This document shows, piece by piece, positions 25,301-37,384 of a DNA stretch of 64,000 nt (within the stretch, counting starts at the first letter, position 1; each line of letters begins with the position of its first letter). Source of the DNA: Leptodontidium sp. MPI-SDFR-AT-0119 (Eukaryota; Ascomycota; Leotiomycetes; Helotiales; Leptodontidiaceae); the NCBI GenBank assembly GCA_020726505.1, contig JAHLEZ010000007.1, positions 992,001 through 1,056,000 of the forward strand. Reading direction: 5' to 3'. Made by a program: the position numbers and the translations under genes. A model generated the notes under the pieces. The model had not been told where the DNA came from, ran no database searches, and worked only from the letters and a program-made list of their open reading frames with translations.

Positions 25301-28150
25301 AAAGAGAGTATTTAAAGTCAACTTAAGAGCGCACCTTAAATACCTAGTAAGATACGTCTCGTCTAACATATATAAGGTCTAAGTACTTCAATTATAGCGT
25401 GTAATAGTGACTCGGAATGTTACTTTTAACGAATCCCTCTTTTATTTAGGCTCTTTAAACGTAAAGAGAGCGGTCGGCCAGCCGCGCTTAATATTAAGAG
25501 ATCTTACTGAAATACTAGAAGAAGAGGAAGGACCCCAAGACACTAGAACTAATATAATTAATTGACTGAGCGCACTTAATATATTAAAATTAATAATAAG
25601 TACTACTTTAGAAAAGGAATAACTAAGCCAAGTAATAAGTTCTATAGAAACTACTGAGTTTGTAACCTTAGGGGTGCCACAGCCTTCGATTAAGCTTTTA
25701 ACTACAGGGATAAAGTAACTAATACTACCCCTAGAAAAGTCAGGATTAATAAAACTCGTTAGTAAAAACTCGGGGGTAAAACAACTAAGGAAGAGTGCTA
25801 GACTTCTTACTCACGAGCACCTTAATTAGGTCTTAAAACGAGTCGATAAATCAAGATAGTTAGTGTCTTAGAGTACAACTAAGAGAAATGTCTTACGTAA
25901 CGTACTAAACTTTAAGAGAAATATAAGAGCTAAGTGTTAATTAATACTATAAGTTATTATATACTCTTAAAGGCTATACGACTAAGAGCGCGGTCTTAAG
26001 CGTCAGGGAGTACTTACTTAAGGTGCCGGCCTTAAGTAATTAGAAGCTCTGCCTTAAGTAATAGAGTATAAGGAGTATTTTAATTTATTAGACTTAAGGG
26101 AAGAATTAAGTATAAAGTAATACTTACTACTTCCGGCTCTAACTAATAATAACTTACTTAAACCTTTATAGAGGAAAAGGGTAGAAGATCGAGCAACTAG
26201 CGACGGTCGAAAGACCTAAGTTAATAGTAAGATTACGAAACCGAATCGAAGCGTTTACATAATAACTGTTAGAGAGCTAATTACGGAATCGTTAAACCCG
26301 TCGAGTAACCGTGAGTATTTAGAGGACTTTCTAGGGACCTTTTGGCTTAGTTAAGAACTAGTGTAAAGAGATAGGAAAGACTTAAGTGTAGTCCACGCTA
26401 TAATCTTAGCGTTTATTCTTAAAAATGTCGAAATTCGATAACTAGTTAATCTCCCACGAATATACTAATCTTAATTATTAAAGGACTTATTGAATTAGAG
26501 AGACCTTAAGGATTACCCTCTAGGAGAACACTTCCGAGCCGACGTAATTAAGGAAATTACTAACTTAGAGTCGCGTAACTGTTAGAGAGTCGTCAAATAA
26601 AGCTTCGCTACTAAATAACTAATACTATTAAAATAAGTATTTCACGTTAAAGTCGATTCGTTAGGGTATTTGACTAGGTGTCGCTCGCGAGTTATTATTA
26701 GGGGAGACTTATAACCCGAAACGTCAATTCTCTTAATATATACGGCAACTTTAACTACTTGTTCTTTTAAGACTACTATAATAATAGTAACTTAATTTAA
26801 TTTAAAGATAATTTAATTTAATATTATTAACGCCTTTATTAACGCCAAACAAAGCGAATCGAGTACTCGCGTACGCTGTTACTTACTAGACGGATTTAAA
26901 TAAGACAATATAATAGTAGAGGTTAATCGTGTACTTTATAGACTTAGAGACTCGTTAGCACTATAGTACAGAGACTTTATTAGAACCTTATTAAAGTTAA
27001 GGTTAATCCCTTATAAGGAGGAGCCTTATATCTTTATAAACGAGTAACGTTTAGTCTTTATTATCTTTTATGTCGACGATATTTAAGTGTTATACTACGC
27101 TTCAGCCCTTAGAGGCGCTTAACTTATTATCGACGGCTTAAATACGGCATACGAGCTCACTAAAAGAGAACTGACAAAGTGGTTTTTAAGTGTTCGCGTT
27201 ATTAGAGATCGTCAAGTAAAGACTATTTCTCTAGTACACGACACTTATATTTAAAAGGTTATTCTACGATTTAACTTAATAGATAGAAATTACTTAAGTA
27301 CTCTACTACCTCAAGTTAAGTTACTAAAGAATCAAGGGCAAGTAACCTTAGCTTAAATCAAGGAGTATTAAGAGAAGGTTAACTTAGTACTTTACACGGC
27401 AATCATATTACGCGTAGACGTTACGTTTATAGCTTTAAGACTTTCTCACTTCTTAATTAACCCCTCTTTAAAGTACCTTACGATAGTTAATTAGACTATT
27501 TGTTACCTCTTTAGAACCCGATTTTTGGCGATTACTTATAGTTATAAGCTACGCGACTCTCAGCTTATTATAGCTTCAGATACTTCATTTGTAGACGATC
27601 TCGATACTAGGCGCTCTTCTAATAGTTATATTATAATACTTTTTAGAAGTTTAATCTTATAAAGAGCGGCCTTATAAAATACAGTTACTACTTCGACTAT
27701 ACAAGTTAAGCTTTTAAGTGTTAAGCGCACGACTAAGGAGATCATAACTTTACAGCGTTTCTTTTAGGAGTTACGTCTTAAGTTAAGGGAAATTTAAAGA
27801 ATCTTTTACGACAATTAGTAAATAATACGGTTAATTGTTAAGGAAAATCAGTGCATCTCTACTAAGTTACGCCACGTTAATATTCAAAATATATAATTAC
27901 GCCAAGAGTTTTAAAAGGGCACTTTTTTAATTAAATATTTGCCTACGGGTTATATACCTACTAATAGACTTATAAAGAACCTCTCCCGGCAGAAATTTGA
28001 GAGTTTTGTTACTCTTATTAACTTAATAGATATTCGTGTTTAACTGGAGCAACTCACTTTAGAAGCTTCGCTTTAAAGCCGGCTTTTATACACGTTCTTT
28101 ACCTTTCTTTTGTTACAAGGGTAGTTTAACTATAAGCTCACCTTATGAAT
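22400..28150 (+). pseudogene. copia Ib gag-pol, RIP-mutated
   Basis: Plus-strand polyprotein. Gag fills about 22,500-23,600. A 143-codon open stretch at 23,808-24,239 is the protease region, with NNGAATYLVNSVALLEPRTF. Integrase spans about 24,400-25,500, containing LLLVKD near the first catalytic Asp and RGVERVSKEIIEKSIKIRLL. Reverse transcriptase spans about 26,510-27,300 with FYVDDI at 27,066-27,083 and WFLSVRVIRDRQVKTISLVH. RNase H shows ASDTSFVDDLDTRRSSNSYI near 27,575-27,635. Dozens of TAG/TAA codons interrupt it. Confidence 0.87.
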
Positions 28151-28380
28151 ACATAATATATTTTCTTATGTATTTATTATTCTTTTGTAAATTCTCTTAC
28201 TATTTCATTTACTTAGAGAGCAACTGAGCTTAGGAGTGAAATATACGGCATTTAGAAGACTTAATTACTCTCAACGGTTATTCGATTCCACGGCAAAAAG
28301 CAGCGCAAGAAAGTAGTTACAAGGGGACACTTAGTTATTTAGAGGTTCCCAAGCCTCGCCGAACACAAAAAACGAGCAAC

Positions 28381-28895
28381 TTATATAATTAGAAGGCCTA
28401 AAACCTCCCGAACTAAGTCACCTAACGTACTAGTAATTACCCTAATAAGTTCCTTAACCCGAGCAACTTGAGCTTCTTACTCTAGTGTGAGAGTAACTCT
28501 AAGAGGCTTATCAGCTATTAGGGCCTAGAAAGTAACAAGACTAGTACTAATGCCAGCGGCCGCAATAGTAGCTCCACTAGCTCCACCTACAGCTGCAGCA
28601 GGAGCAGCAGCCGCAGGAGCAGCAGGAGAAGCCGGAGTTGCTCCCCGAGGAGTCTCCTCACCACCCTCTAACTCCGAAGAGGTCTCAACGTAAAGAGTAG
28701 CCTTGACAGCCTTAGTAGCCTTCTTAGAGGCGGTCTTCTTCTTGGCCTTAGCCTATTACAATTAGTAAATTACACTTAGATCAGCAAATTCTTTAAATTA
28801 ATAATTAACGATTAATAAACTTTAACTTAATAACTTATAGCGGCAATAACACGCTTAGCCTTAACGGCCTTGGCAGATCGATTAGAGACACCCAT
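28381..28895 (-). pseudogene. copia Ib extra ORF opposite to pol, shortened
   Basis: Minus strand, convergent with pol. ATG at 28895 gives MGVSNRSAKAVKAKRVIAA, then a mutated donor (ataagt) and an intron to about 28,755. Exon 2 starts AKAKKKTASKKATKAVKATL, goes through a Pro/Ala-rich stretch and, past two TAG/TAA codons, ends VITSTLGDLVREVLGLLII. The ends resemble those of the copia I and II versions, but the Cys-rich middle is missing here. That fits the element being about 380 bp shorter than copia I. Confidence 0.55.
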
Positions 28896-29174
28896 TTTAA
28901 AAATAAGAGCAATTAATTAGTTAATCGATTAATTAATTGTTTATTTAGTTAGTTAATTAATTGGTAGATCGAAAAGTCGATCTGTATATATTGTAGAGAG
29001 GTTATAGGACTAAGAATTAAGTGGGGGCTGCGCCACTTTAAATAAGAGGGTTGTTTGCTTAACTTAGTAATACAAGAATAGTTGTGGCCTAAGTATTCAG
29101 TTTAGTATTTACTCTCGCTTAGCGCAGCCAACTATAATACTAGTGGCTTATTACTATTACTTGGCTAGGGGGTG

Positions 29175-29360
29175 TGTCGTACAGGCACGGGCTAATACTC
29201 GGTTAGCTGCGCGCTACGCTAGATATAGTTTCTATTACGTTATACCGCTTTCAGGAGAATAACGTGTTCCCCTAATTTCCTCATGTATTCTAGAGAACAA
29301 TTAATCACTTAAAATTCTCCCTACGTTGATCGCAAGGCTCTACTCCACTTCTGCACCACA
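29175..29360 (+). repeat. copia Ib 3' LTR
   Basis: 186 bp, better preserved than the 5' copy, preceded by the polypurine tract ggctagggggtg (29163-29174) and followed by TSD atttc. Confidence 0.9.
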
Positions 29361-29365
29361 ATTTC

Positions 29366-31836
29366 CTATTATATTAGTCTTTAACTAATAAGAGCTAACT
29401 ATTCCTATTAAATCTAATAAGGAAGTCGAATAAGTCCTAAGAAATATAATAAAAAAGCCAAGTAACTATTCTCTCTGAAGGTCTTCGACTAACGACTTGC
29501 TACGCGATAGTTAGAGAGTACTCTTTACACTTAATTTAAGTAGTACTTATGATCTCGACGTTGCGCGTATTCTTAATTAAATTCTCTAATACTTCTTTCC
29601 CTAAGTGCCCTGCCCGTAAGTGTTATAACTTAACGTCGTCTAGCCGCAGTCTCAAATATCGTCGACTTAATTAAAAGCCTTGCCGAATACTCTTTTAAAA
29701 CGTAAGGAATATTAAAAAGGTATAAGTTAAGCGAATTAAAAAGTTATAAGTAGTTAAAGAGGCTAAAAAGTAGTTGAAAGGCTTATATTTAAAAAAAGCT
29801 AAGTTAAACTATCGCTCTAATTGTTTTAATATAAGGCTATTCTCAGCTAATCCCGAGCGTAACGTGTAGTCTAATTTATTATACTAAACTCCTGCTTATA
29901 ACAAACGAGCCTCCGAAATGATATTAATATTAAATCCTTCAACGACAGCGACATTAGAGAGCGTCAAGTCCTTAGTATTTGGGCCCTCGGGACCGTGAAA
30001 AGTACCCCTAAAGATGCGAGTACTTCTACCCTTAATTATAAGGCTCGACGTCCCGGCTTTAATACTATTATCGTTAGTTAATTTAACAAAGGTCCTAGGC
30101 TCTAATAAAGCGACTGAATTGACTAAATGAGTGGCGGCGCCGTTATCGAACAAGGTGCTCTCTAAGAGCGGGTGTCGATCTATGTCAATCGTGGCGTAGA
30201 TTCCGGAAGTTACAAGAGCCTCATCGAGTAACTCTAGACTGATCACGCAAGCATTAATGCTACCGGGGTACTTTAGTGGCTCTAGGGTCTTTATTAAGGT
30301 TGTCAGTGTAAATGAAGTAGTTCCAAAGGTTGTTCCCTTAGTAATATCTTTTACCGCTGCTAGTTTCAACCCTTTACCCCGAAGTACTCGGTAAAGCTCA
30401 GGAAACTCCTTTTCTAGCTTGATTCGGGTTCCCTTAATCTCCTCTAAGGACGGTATATTGCGCAGTTTGTCCCCGATTGAGCCGTCATAACAATATTGAA
30501 GTCTGTAGTAATCAATTGCCTTATACTTGTGAGAGCCTACCTTGCAAGGGCAAGTGTTACTCGGCGGGTTCAGTGAAGCGGCCCTCGATGCGGCTTATGG
30601 AGCCTCTGGAGCATCCGATCTCCCTCTAAGTGTGGCGTATAGTCTAACTGTCTTGTTTCTTCCGGTAGTTATAAGAGACTCTTCGTTAAGCGCCAACAAC
30701 TAATTGACGTATTAAATCAACGAGTATTTGTGTACAACCCCAAAATTATCGTCTCTAAGGACCTTAAATAGTCGTTCGTGGGCTTATTTAAGTGCGAGCT
30801 TCTCTTGCACTGCCTTAATAAAGTTAATAATCGCTAAGGGGCCCTTAACGTCTAGAATGTCGTATAATAAAGCATCTTAGTAAGTAAATCGCTACTCTTA
30901 AATCTACACTTTAGGATTGACCCGTCTTGTTTTAACAATTTCGAGCTTCTCTCTATATTTAGCTTAAACTTTAATAAAGTTACTTATTTCTAAAGGGGTG
31001 TAGTCTCTCTTTAATACCTTAAGGAGTATTTATAGAGTCTAAGATCGTGAGTCGTTCGGTTCGTCCGTCATCTTATTAAGTTACTCTTTCGCTCTCTATT
31101 CCTCCTCAATTTCACACTCCTAAATAGTACTCTAGTAAATCGAAGAATCAACCGTCTCTTAAATTTACTTATATACTGCCTTATAAGCCCGAGCCTTTTC
31201 CGACTATTATACGTGTTTTATAGTATACTCCCTTATTAGGGCAATATATATTAAAGTAATTATAGTAACGTTAAATAGTATAAGAGATATTACACTTAAT
31301 TTAAGTCCCTTAAGTTTAAGTACTCGTTAGTCTCTATTTTACTTTACTTACTCCTTAAAGTTAAAATCAAGAGCCTCCTTGTCCTATTATGCCTTTACTT
31401 CGTCGATCGTTTATACTTGAGGCTCGTTTTCGAGGATATTTAGAGCGACTAGTAATTCTAGATTAATAGACGTCTATACTTTATAGAAGATATAAAAGGA
31501 TTTAAAGGCTTAGTACTATAAAGTCTAGGTTTGCCTATTATAGTTAAGCGGCGTTCGATTATTAGAGAAGGAGACTAAAGTTAAGTCTGCTATAACGAAG
31601 AGAGGGCTGCTCTCTTAAGGATTCGATAGATTTGTTAAAAAGGAGAAGAGAATCTCGAGTATAAGTACTCGATTTACCCTTTTCTAAAGAAGTTAAAGGG
31701 AAATAGCGGTATAAACTATACTTATTAATAGGTAAGAAGCGCCGACGTTATTCGTCACCTACTAATCTTACGTCGACAGCTCTACTTAAGTCTATAAAGT
31801 ATAAAAGGAAGAATACTAACTTAATAGCTTTGTCAC
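29366..31836 (-). pseudogene. copia I gag and protease, up to the integrase break
   Basis: The gag-like frames run from about 31,800 down to 30,400 with many RIP-type stops. The protease region stays open for 157 codons at 30,369-29,896. It has the segment DNGAATHLVNSVALLEPRTF, matching the active-site area of copia aspartic proteases (usually D-S-G-A-T-x-H), with Asn in place of the Ser. It ends VVEGFNINIISEARLL, identical to the Ib copy at 23,808-24,239. The integrase then starts and is cut at 29,365 by Ib; it resumes left of 22,092. Confidence 0.85.
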
Positions 31837-31848
31837 GAGGCTCATAAC
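31837..31848 (-). promoter_or_regulatory. copia I primer-binding site, initiator Met-tRNA anticodon type
   Basis: Directly beside the 5' LTR the plus strand reads gaggctcataac. GGCTCATAAC equals the anticodon-loop stretch (anticodon CAT) of eukaryotic initiator Met-tRNA as I recall it. The sense strand, GTTATGAGCC, is therefore complementary to the 3' end of a cleaved half tRNA. Drosophila copia and yeast Ty5 are primed this way. The same site is present, with G-to-A or C-to-T changes, beside the 5' LTRs of Ib (22,278-22,289) and II (17,101-17,111). Confidence 0.75.
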
Positions 31849-32033
31849 TATAATATAAAAGTGAAGTAGAGCCTTACGATTAACGTAAGGAGAATTAAAG
31901 TACTTGATTATTATCTAGAATATATGAGGAAATCAGGGGAATACGCTGTTCTCTTAAAAGCGGTATAACGTGGCAGAAACCATATCTAGCGTAGCGCACA
32001 GCTAACTGAGCATCAGCCCGTGCCTGCACGACA
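31849..32033 (-). repeat. copia I 5' LTR
   Basis: 185 bp. Its outer end touches TSD agaag and its inner end touches the primer-binding site. Differences from the other LTR are mostly transitions. Confidence 0.9.
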
Positions 32034-33441
32034 AGAAGTCTATGATCGAGTCACTATAGCGCACCCTAGTGTTAAGAAGACAATCTAAATACTCTCTTCT
32101 TAGTACTAGTGGCATAAAATCACGTCCACAATTCAGTAGTACTACCGTAACTGTTATATATGCCGACGAATTCAAGTTCCCCGGGATAAAAAGCTTAGAT
32201 TCCTTTATTCTCTCCCCGTTCCGTTTAGATTATAAGAATATATCACTATAAACTACTACTTCTTTACTAAAGACAAGTATAGATTCGATAACGTCTTTGT
32301 TTTTATTAATAAATTTAATAAATAAGCTATTAGTATCCCTTACTAGAAGACGATAGATACTTAGAAGCTAGCTATTATATATATATATTATATATATCGT
32401 TACTTTAGCGCTCCCTTAACTATTACTTTTAACAGAGGCCCCCAGTTTGTCTTTAGGTTTTGGACCGCCCTTAGCAAGATCCTCGGAACTAAGAGACAGC
32501 TGTCCGCTACTGACCACTCACAGACAAATAGCTAAACCGAAGTGTATAACTAATACTTACAAAAACGACTCCGACCTTTCGTTACGTACTACTAAGACGA
32601 CTAGTTAGAGTACCTCTCTATTATAGACTACGCCCAAATGTCCCTCTTACACGATTCTCTAGGGGGACTCTCTTTATTTAAAGTAGTCTATAAATACGCA
32701 CCACGCACGGATTAGGACTAGAAAATTAACTTACTAGACTTAGTTACCTCCGCTAATAAGTTAAACACTTAATAAGCTATTAATTATACTTAACGCTATA
32801 AGAAAATATAAGACATAACTCAGTCGAACCTCACTGTGGCCTAAGCTAAGATAGTTAAGTCTTATAACGCCTCTCGCCGTGATATTGACTTTAATAAAGA
32901 CAGCTTAGTCTAGCTTGATATACGCTACTTTAAGACACTTCGTCTATTTAAGAAGTTAGATATACTAACTAATAGACTATTTAAAGTACTTAAGAAGGTA
33001 AGACACTTATACTGCCTAAAGTTACTAGCGAGTATAAAGGTCTATAACGTCTTTCTGGCTAATAAGCTTCGCCGGGACTTTAATGATCCCTTACTAAGCT
33101 AAGTACAAGATGCCCCCCCGCCGATTAATATTATAAGTAACGACGAGTAAGAACTAAAAGAAGTACTTGCTTATTATAAGAAGGGCAAGACTCTATCCTA
33201 CTGTGTCACTTAGCTTAATTAAGACGTTAACTTAGACTAGTACGATGCCTCTAACCTCAAGTACGCTCCGCACAAAGTCAGGGATTTCTACCTTAATTAC
33301 CCCGAACAAGTAGGACCCCCTACTAAGCTACTTGAATAGATCAAAGTATAAGAAGACGATATTAACGACTACGACGACCTTAATAGTAACAAGGAGATAA
33401 ACTAACGCTCGAGGACAAGCTTTTTCCGGAGGGGGGGGTAG
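32034..33441 (+). pseudogene. gypsy A integrase and chromodomain, 3' part, with polypurine tract
   Basis: This continues the integrase interrupted at 9,660. After the duplicated agaag (32034-32038) the frame resumes with YDRVTIAHPSVKKT. The catalytic region shows NRGPQFVFRFW at about 32,430-32,460 and SATDHSQTNS near 32,508-32,535. The end of pol, about 33,150-33,330, reads NLKYAPHKVRDFYLNYPEQV followed by GPP, the C-terminal half of a chromodomain as in chromoviruses, which usually direct insertion into heterochromatin. A polypurine tract (ccggagggggggg) sits at 33,426-33,438, just before the 3' LTR. Confidence 0.85.
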
Positions 33442-33688
33442 TATAACGACTGTCGCTGTCTAAAGCCTTATTTCCACCGGCTCCACTTAGTACTGCCCGA
33501 TCGGGACGTACCGAGATTACTATAGTGCTAAGTATACTAACCTCTTATATATAAACTTATTCTTTCCTTACCTTCTTTCCTTTATAGTTGTAGATTCTAA
33601 GTTGATACTTAGTATCGTCATATGTCCTGTGTTGATATGTAAGGCGTCAGTTACACGTGATTGCCGTCTTTCTAGGGCAAGCGTCACA
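33442..33688 (+). repeat. gypsy A 3' LTR
   Basis: 247 bp, followed by TSD ctaat at 33689-33693. It is directly repeated with the 5' LTR, with differences that are nearly all transitions. Confidence 0.93.
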
Positions 33689-33693
33689 CTAAT

Positions 33694-34386
33694 AACAACT
33701 AAAGATATATTACAAAAAATTAGACATCTAATAGTACATATAGTCTGGCTCTCCTCGCACTCTCTTAGAAAATACACAGATTTTTCAAACCATACATTGT
33801 TTACTCTGTCGCCATACTGATATATCGATATATTACGTGGTACATGAACCGGTACTGCACCGACAGTTCTTTTCTTTATTACCTTAGGGGCTATTATAGC
33901 TTAAAATAAGTTAATAAGCGGGTTATTACTCGCTATAAAAAGTACTAAAGATACTTTATCGTCGTCATCTTCGATACGTATAAGGGAGGCGTGCGAGAAA
34001 GCTATATTTACTAAGTTTAAATAACTCTAAGTTAAAGTGTAATAAGATTATAAGTCTAAATAATCCCGGAGCTTTAAAAGTAGTATCTTAGTAGATTTAG
34101 ACTAATTAGAAGCCTTTATTTAGCTATAAGTAAGCTAAATTTAATAGGGGCATTACTTAAAAATTCGCTTAGGTATACCCTTACTAATAACCCCAAAATC
34201 AGGATATGACTACCTCCTAACTAATAGTCTTAATTAGTTAACGATATTACAACTGATTTATTAAGGCTAAGGCTAATAGCTGACTTAATAAGAATTTAGG
34301 CCAACTAATGACTTTTAGTTTATCTAGACTGACTTACTGGCCACACTGGTGACTTTAAGCAGGTGCGACTCATCACTTCATAGGAT
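33694..34386. other. host flank plus an AT-rich RIP-mutated relic
   Basis: 33,694-33,889 resumes the sequence that lay next to 3905 before gypsy A inserted; no gene is visible. About 33,890-34,315 is AT-rich with the same G-to-A/C-to-T look as the transposons. One plus-strand frame reads REACEKAIFTKFK and, past TAG codons, QDYKSK, RSFKSSILVDLD. It is coding-like, but I cannot name the element. It ends about 70 bases before the NB-ARC gene and may have removed that gene's 5' end. Confidence 0.45.
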
Positions 34387-37103
34387 ATGCTACAGAAAGA
34401 GGTGTTCGGCCCAGGAGGCACAGGGTCCCGCAAACCCATCCCATATGAGATTTCCTTAATCAAGCCAACACTTGGCCACTTCCACCAATGCACCCACATC
34501 TTTGAGTCGCAATTGGCCCCCGTTCTCCAAGCCAACTTCTTCTGGGGCATCGTTGGCGTACTGCTACAGGTGAGCGCGTGATTGACTGTCCCCTTGTCTA
34601 ACGACACACTACTCACCGCGTAACAGCTCACCGCACGAGACTCACAAGCTCTCTCCAAGATCCCGCGAATGCTCAAGTCACTTAGCTACAAAGCAGAGGC
34701 TTTCAAACGACACTACTCCGCGTCATCGCAGGAGAACCTGGATGAAGTAAAAAAAGCATGCTTCGACGTCCAGGTTCAGCTGGTTAAATTCTTCACAACC
34801 ACGGTCAAGTCTATGCGTAGCAAGGAAGACGAGATACAGCACTCTAAAGACTGGCAGACGAATAGCCACCACACCATTCAGCTGATGCGATAATTCAGAC
34901 AAACGAGACAAAGTGGATCATCGCCACGGACCTGAGGCCATTGTCGTCACTCCAAAGTGAGTTTATCAATACAAACCAGGCGCTCTTTGAAACGCTAGCG
35001 CGGGCTGAGAATCTCGTTCTTGCGCATTCTCTGCCAGATCAAACTAGCTCCTAGGACATCACAACAACACAGTAGGTATCTCTCATAAAACTGCCAACCA
35101 AGATATACCCTGGCTTCTTCAACAGACTCAACACATTTGAAAAAATAGATCAGGCCCACGGCCGGGATGGATCAACCCCCTCTTTCCGATCCACGGCTTT
35201 GTTTGGTCTCGGTGGTATTGGCAAGAGCTCCATTGCGGCACGATATATTGAGAGAGAGATTGAAGAGAAAAAGTACAACGCTATGTTTTGGGTTTATGGT
35301 GAAACGAAGTCATCGTTACGGCAGAGCTCCACAGATATAGCATTGCGGCTCAAATTGCCAGGTTTAGAGCTGGTTGCAAATGGCCGGTAAGCCATCGACC
35401 TTTGGTATTACTGATCTTGGCTCATTTTCTGCATAACAGACTGCAAATGGTTGGTAGTTTACGACAATGTCGAGGATGATAAACTGTTAATGCCATACTG
35501 GCCGGAAGTAAGTCATGGAAAAGCAATTATTACCACCCGCAACCACAATCTGGTGTACAAATTCGCTACCTCAGACTTGGAAATAACTTCATGGGATGCA
35601 AAGACCGGCTCTGAATTTCTCCTCTTCTTATTGAAAGACAACATCGGTCGTGATATTCAAGCGGAGGGAGTCTCGGCAGCTGAACTTGCCGAGAAACTGA
35701 GTGGTCATGCATTGGGTATCTCGCACATGGCTGGTCGGATTTAACGACGGGTCTTGGTCTACTACTGAGTTCATGCGCATGTATTTAAAAGATCTTAAGG
35801 CTTCACAAAACTAAATTACAGGTAGTGTAGGACGTATCGTAGACGACAACCCCAGAGGATCTCGAGTTTTGCACTGATGACTTTGGGTATGTCTGAACTT
35901 CTAGAAGAAGCTCGCCTAACTTTAAATACAGTTTTTCAGAGGCGATAGAACCCCTCCTGACCCTTGCGTTGATCAAACGAGATAAGGATGCTCGTGTCTT
36001 CTCGGCTGCGCTAGTATACCACGCTTTCCCCAAGCAGTCAGACGCGACGAACAAGAACCAGCTATATCAGCCGTGGACTCAGTGCAATGGTTGTCTACAA
36101 TACCTTCTTTATCTGAAGGACAATTTCAAAGAAGAGCGTAGGCACTCGAAGAAATTCAAGGCGTCGTCGCTGTTTTGCGAGCTCCTAAAAGACTGCCAAA
36201 GGTGGGAAGATCGTCTGCTATGATTCCGCGACCATACACTTACTCGAGGCTAGGTATCTCTACGAGATTAATGCACTCAGAGAGCTTGAAGACGTTTGTG
36301 GGGTAAATTTTCTAGCTGTGGAAACACTCGGCGACAAGGAACCAGCCATCGACATCAAGGCCTCGACACTATCCCACCAAGCCAGCATGTACGAAAACAT
36401 TGGCAAAGTCGAACAAGCCATCGAACTCAACACCAAAGGTTACAATATGCGCCTAGAAGAAAAACCCCTCAAAGGTGGCCTCGGCGGCTTCGAGCAGAAC
36501 CTTGCGTACAACTACAACTCTGCTAACCAGCACGAAACGGCGTTGACGTGGTTTGAGAAGTCGCGCGATACCTGGATTGCGTGGAATGTCAAGGAGGGCA
36601 GGAAAGAGGACTGGCCTACAGTCACGAAGAAGAATACCGCGAGGTGTCTTGTGTACCTAGGGAAGCACGGTGAGGCACTGACATTACTCGACACATCGAT
36701 CAAAGAGTTCAAGCAGGAGATACCGCTTAACTGGGCTATGTTAGCTTAGTACGTCTTCTCTCTCGTCCTCTTATTTCACATTAGTAACGTTGTTCGCAGC
36801 ACATATTTCGTCCTAGACGTCCTTGAACGCCGTAGAGACAGACCTAAAGCCGCCGAAGCAAACTTTATGGAGGCGCAGAATATGTGGTTTAAGGGTGATC
36901 AGACGCGCTTGCATCCATTCATTGCGGGATGCATTAATAAGACGGGCGTGGTTTGTCTGGACCAGGGGAAGGTGGAGGCTGTTGTGTATGTTCTTTTTCT
37001 CTCTCTCCCATCCCTTTCCTCCTTCTTCAATAACCTAATCCATCCTCGCCATTTCTCTTTCTTCTCCCCTCCTTTCCCCTCCCTCTTCCACTTCTTCGAA
37101 TAG

Positions 37104-37384
37104 TGTGGTGGGGACAGCCCCTGATTTCTTTTGTCACATGACTGCGCTGGTCCTTCGCACATATAAGGAGCTAACACTTGACTACAGAACGTCAAGAACG
37201 CAACACTAGATATATTCTATTTATTAGAACTCTTTTCCCTCCCCTCCTTTGCCGATTCGTACTCTCTAGATATGTGATATCTTTAGATTTGATTTATCTA
37301 TTATTTATAAAGCCTAAAATCTCCTCTAGTAGCTCGCTATATATTACCTTCTTATTGTGTAGATTAGGATTCGTCCCTTTCACA
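37104..37384 (+). repeat. gypsy B 5' LTR
   Basis: 281 bp ending ttcaca, preceded by atag. The outer half is fairly intact; the inner half has more transitions. Confidence 0.92.

Larger units (their letters stand above)
22092..29360 (+). mobile_element. Ty1/copia element Ib, same family as copia I, inserted in inverted orientation
   Basis: Two 186-bp LTRs (22092-22277 and 29175-29360) that are the reverse complement of the copia I LTRs, with TSD atttc (22087-22091 and 29361-29365). The element is 7,269 bp. It lies in the copia I integrase, just after the segment LLLVKD. Gag-pol reads on the plus strand, so donor and target are head-to-head members of one family. It is about 380 bp shorter than copia I, mostly from a shorter extra ORF. 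Confidence 0.93.
9666..32033 (-). mobile_element. Ty1/copia element I (pol on minus strand), interrupted by copia II and Ib
   Basis: Bounded by 185-bp LTRs (9666-9850 and 31849-32033) and by the 5-bp duplication agaag (9661-9665 and 32034-32038). Without copia II (9878-17314) and Ib (22092-29360), each with one TSD copy, the element is about 7.65 kb. The sense strand is minus: primer-binding site at 31837-31848, then gag, protease, integrase, reverse transcriptase and RNase H, with the 3' LTR at the left. An extra ORF on the plus strand lies between pol and the 3' LTR. It is inserted in the integrase of gypsy A. Confidence 0.93.
3906..33688 (+). mobile_element. Ty3/gypsy chromovirus A, RIP-mutated, with three nested insertions
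   Basis: Two 247-bp LTRs (3906-4152 and 33442-33688) start TGTGACGACTG / TATAACGACTG and are flanked by the duplication ctaat (3901-3905 and 33689-33693). Removing the nested copia block (9666-32033 plus one 5-bp TSD) leaves a 7.41-kb element, a normal size. Gag and pol read on the plus strand through many TAG/TAA codons replacing Gln and Trp. The order is zinc knuckle, protease region, reverse transcriptase, RNase H, integrase and chromodomain. It is not mobile now. Confidence 0.93.

Noticed and set aside
34320..34676. 118-codon minus-strand frame overlapping the start of the NB-ARC gene
   Set aside because: It is the reverse of exons that clearly encode the N-terminal part of the plus-strand gene and has no family features.
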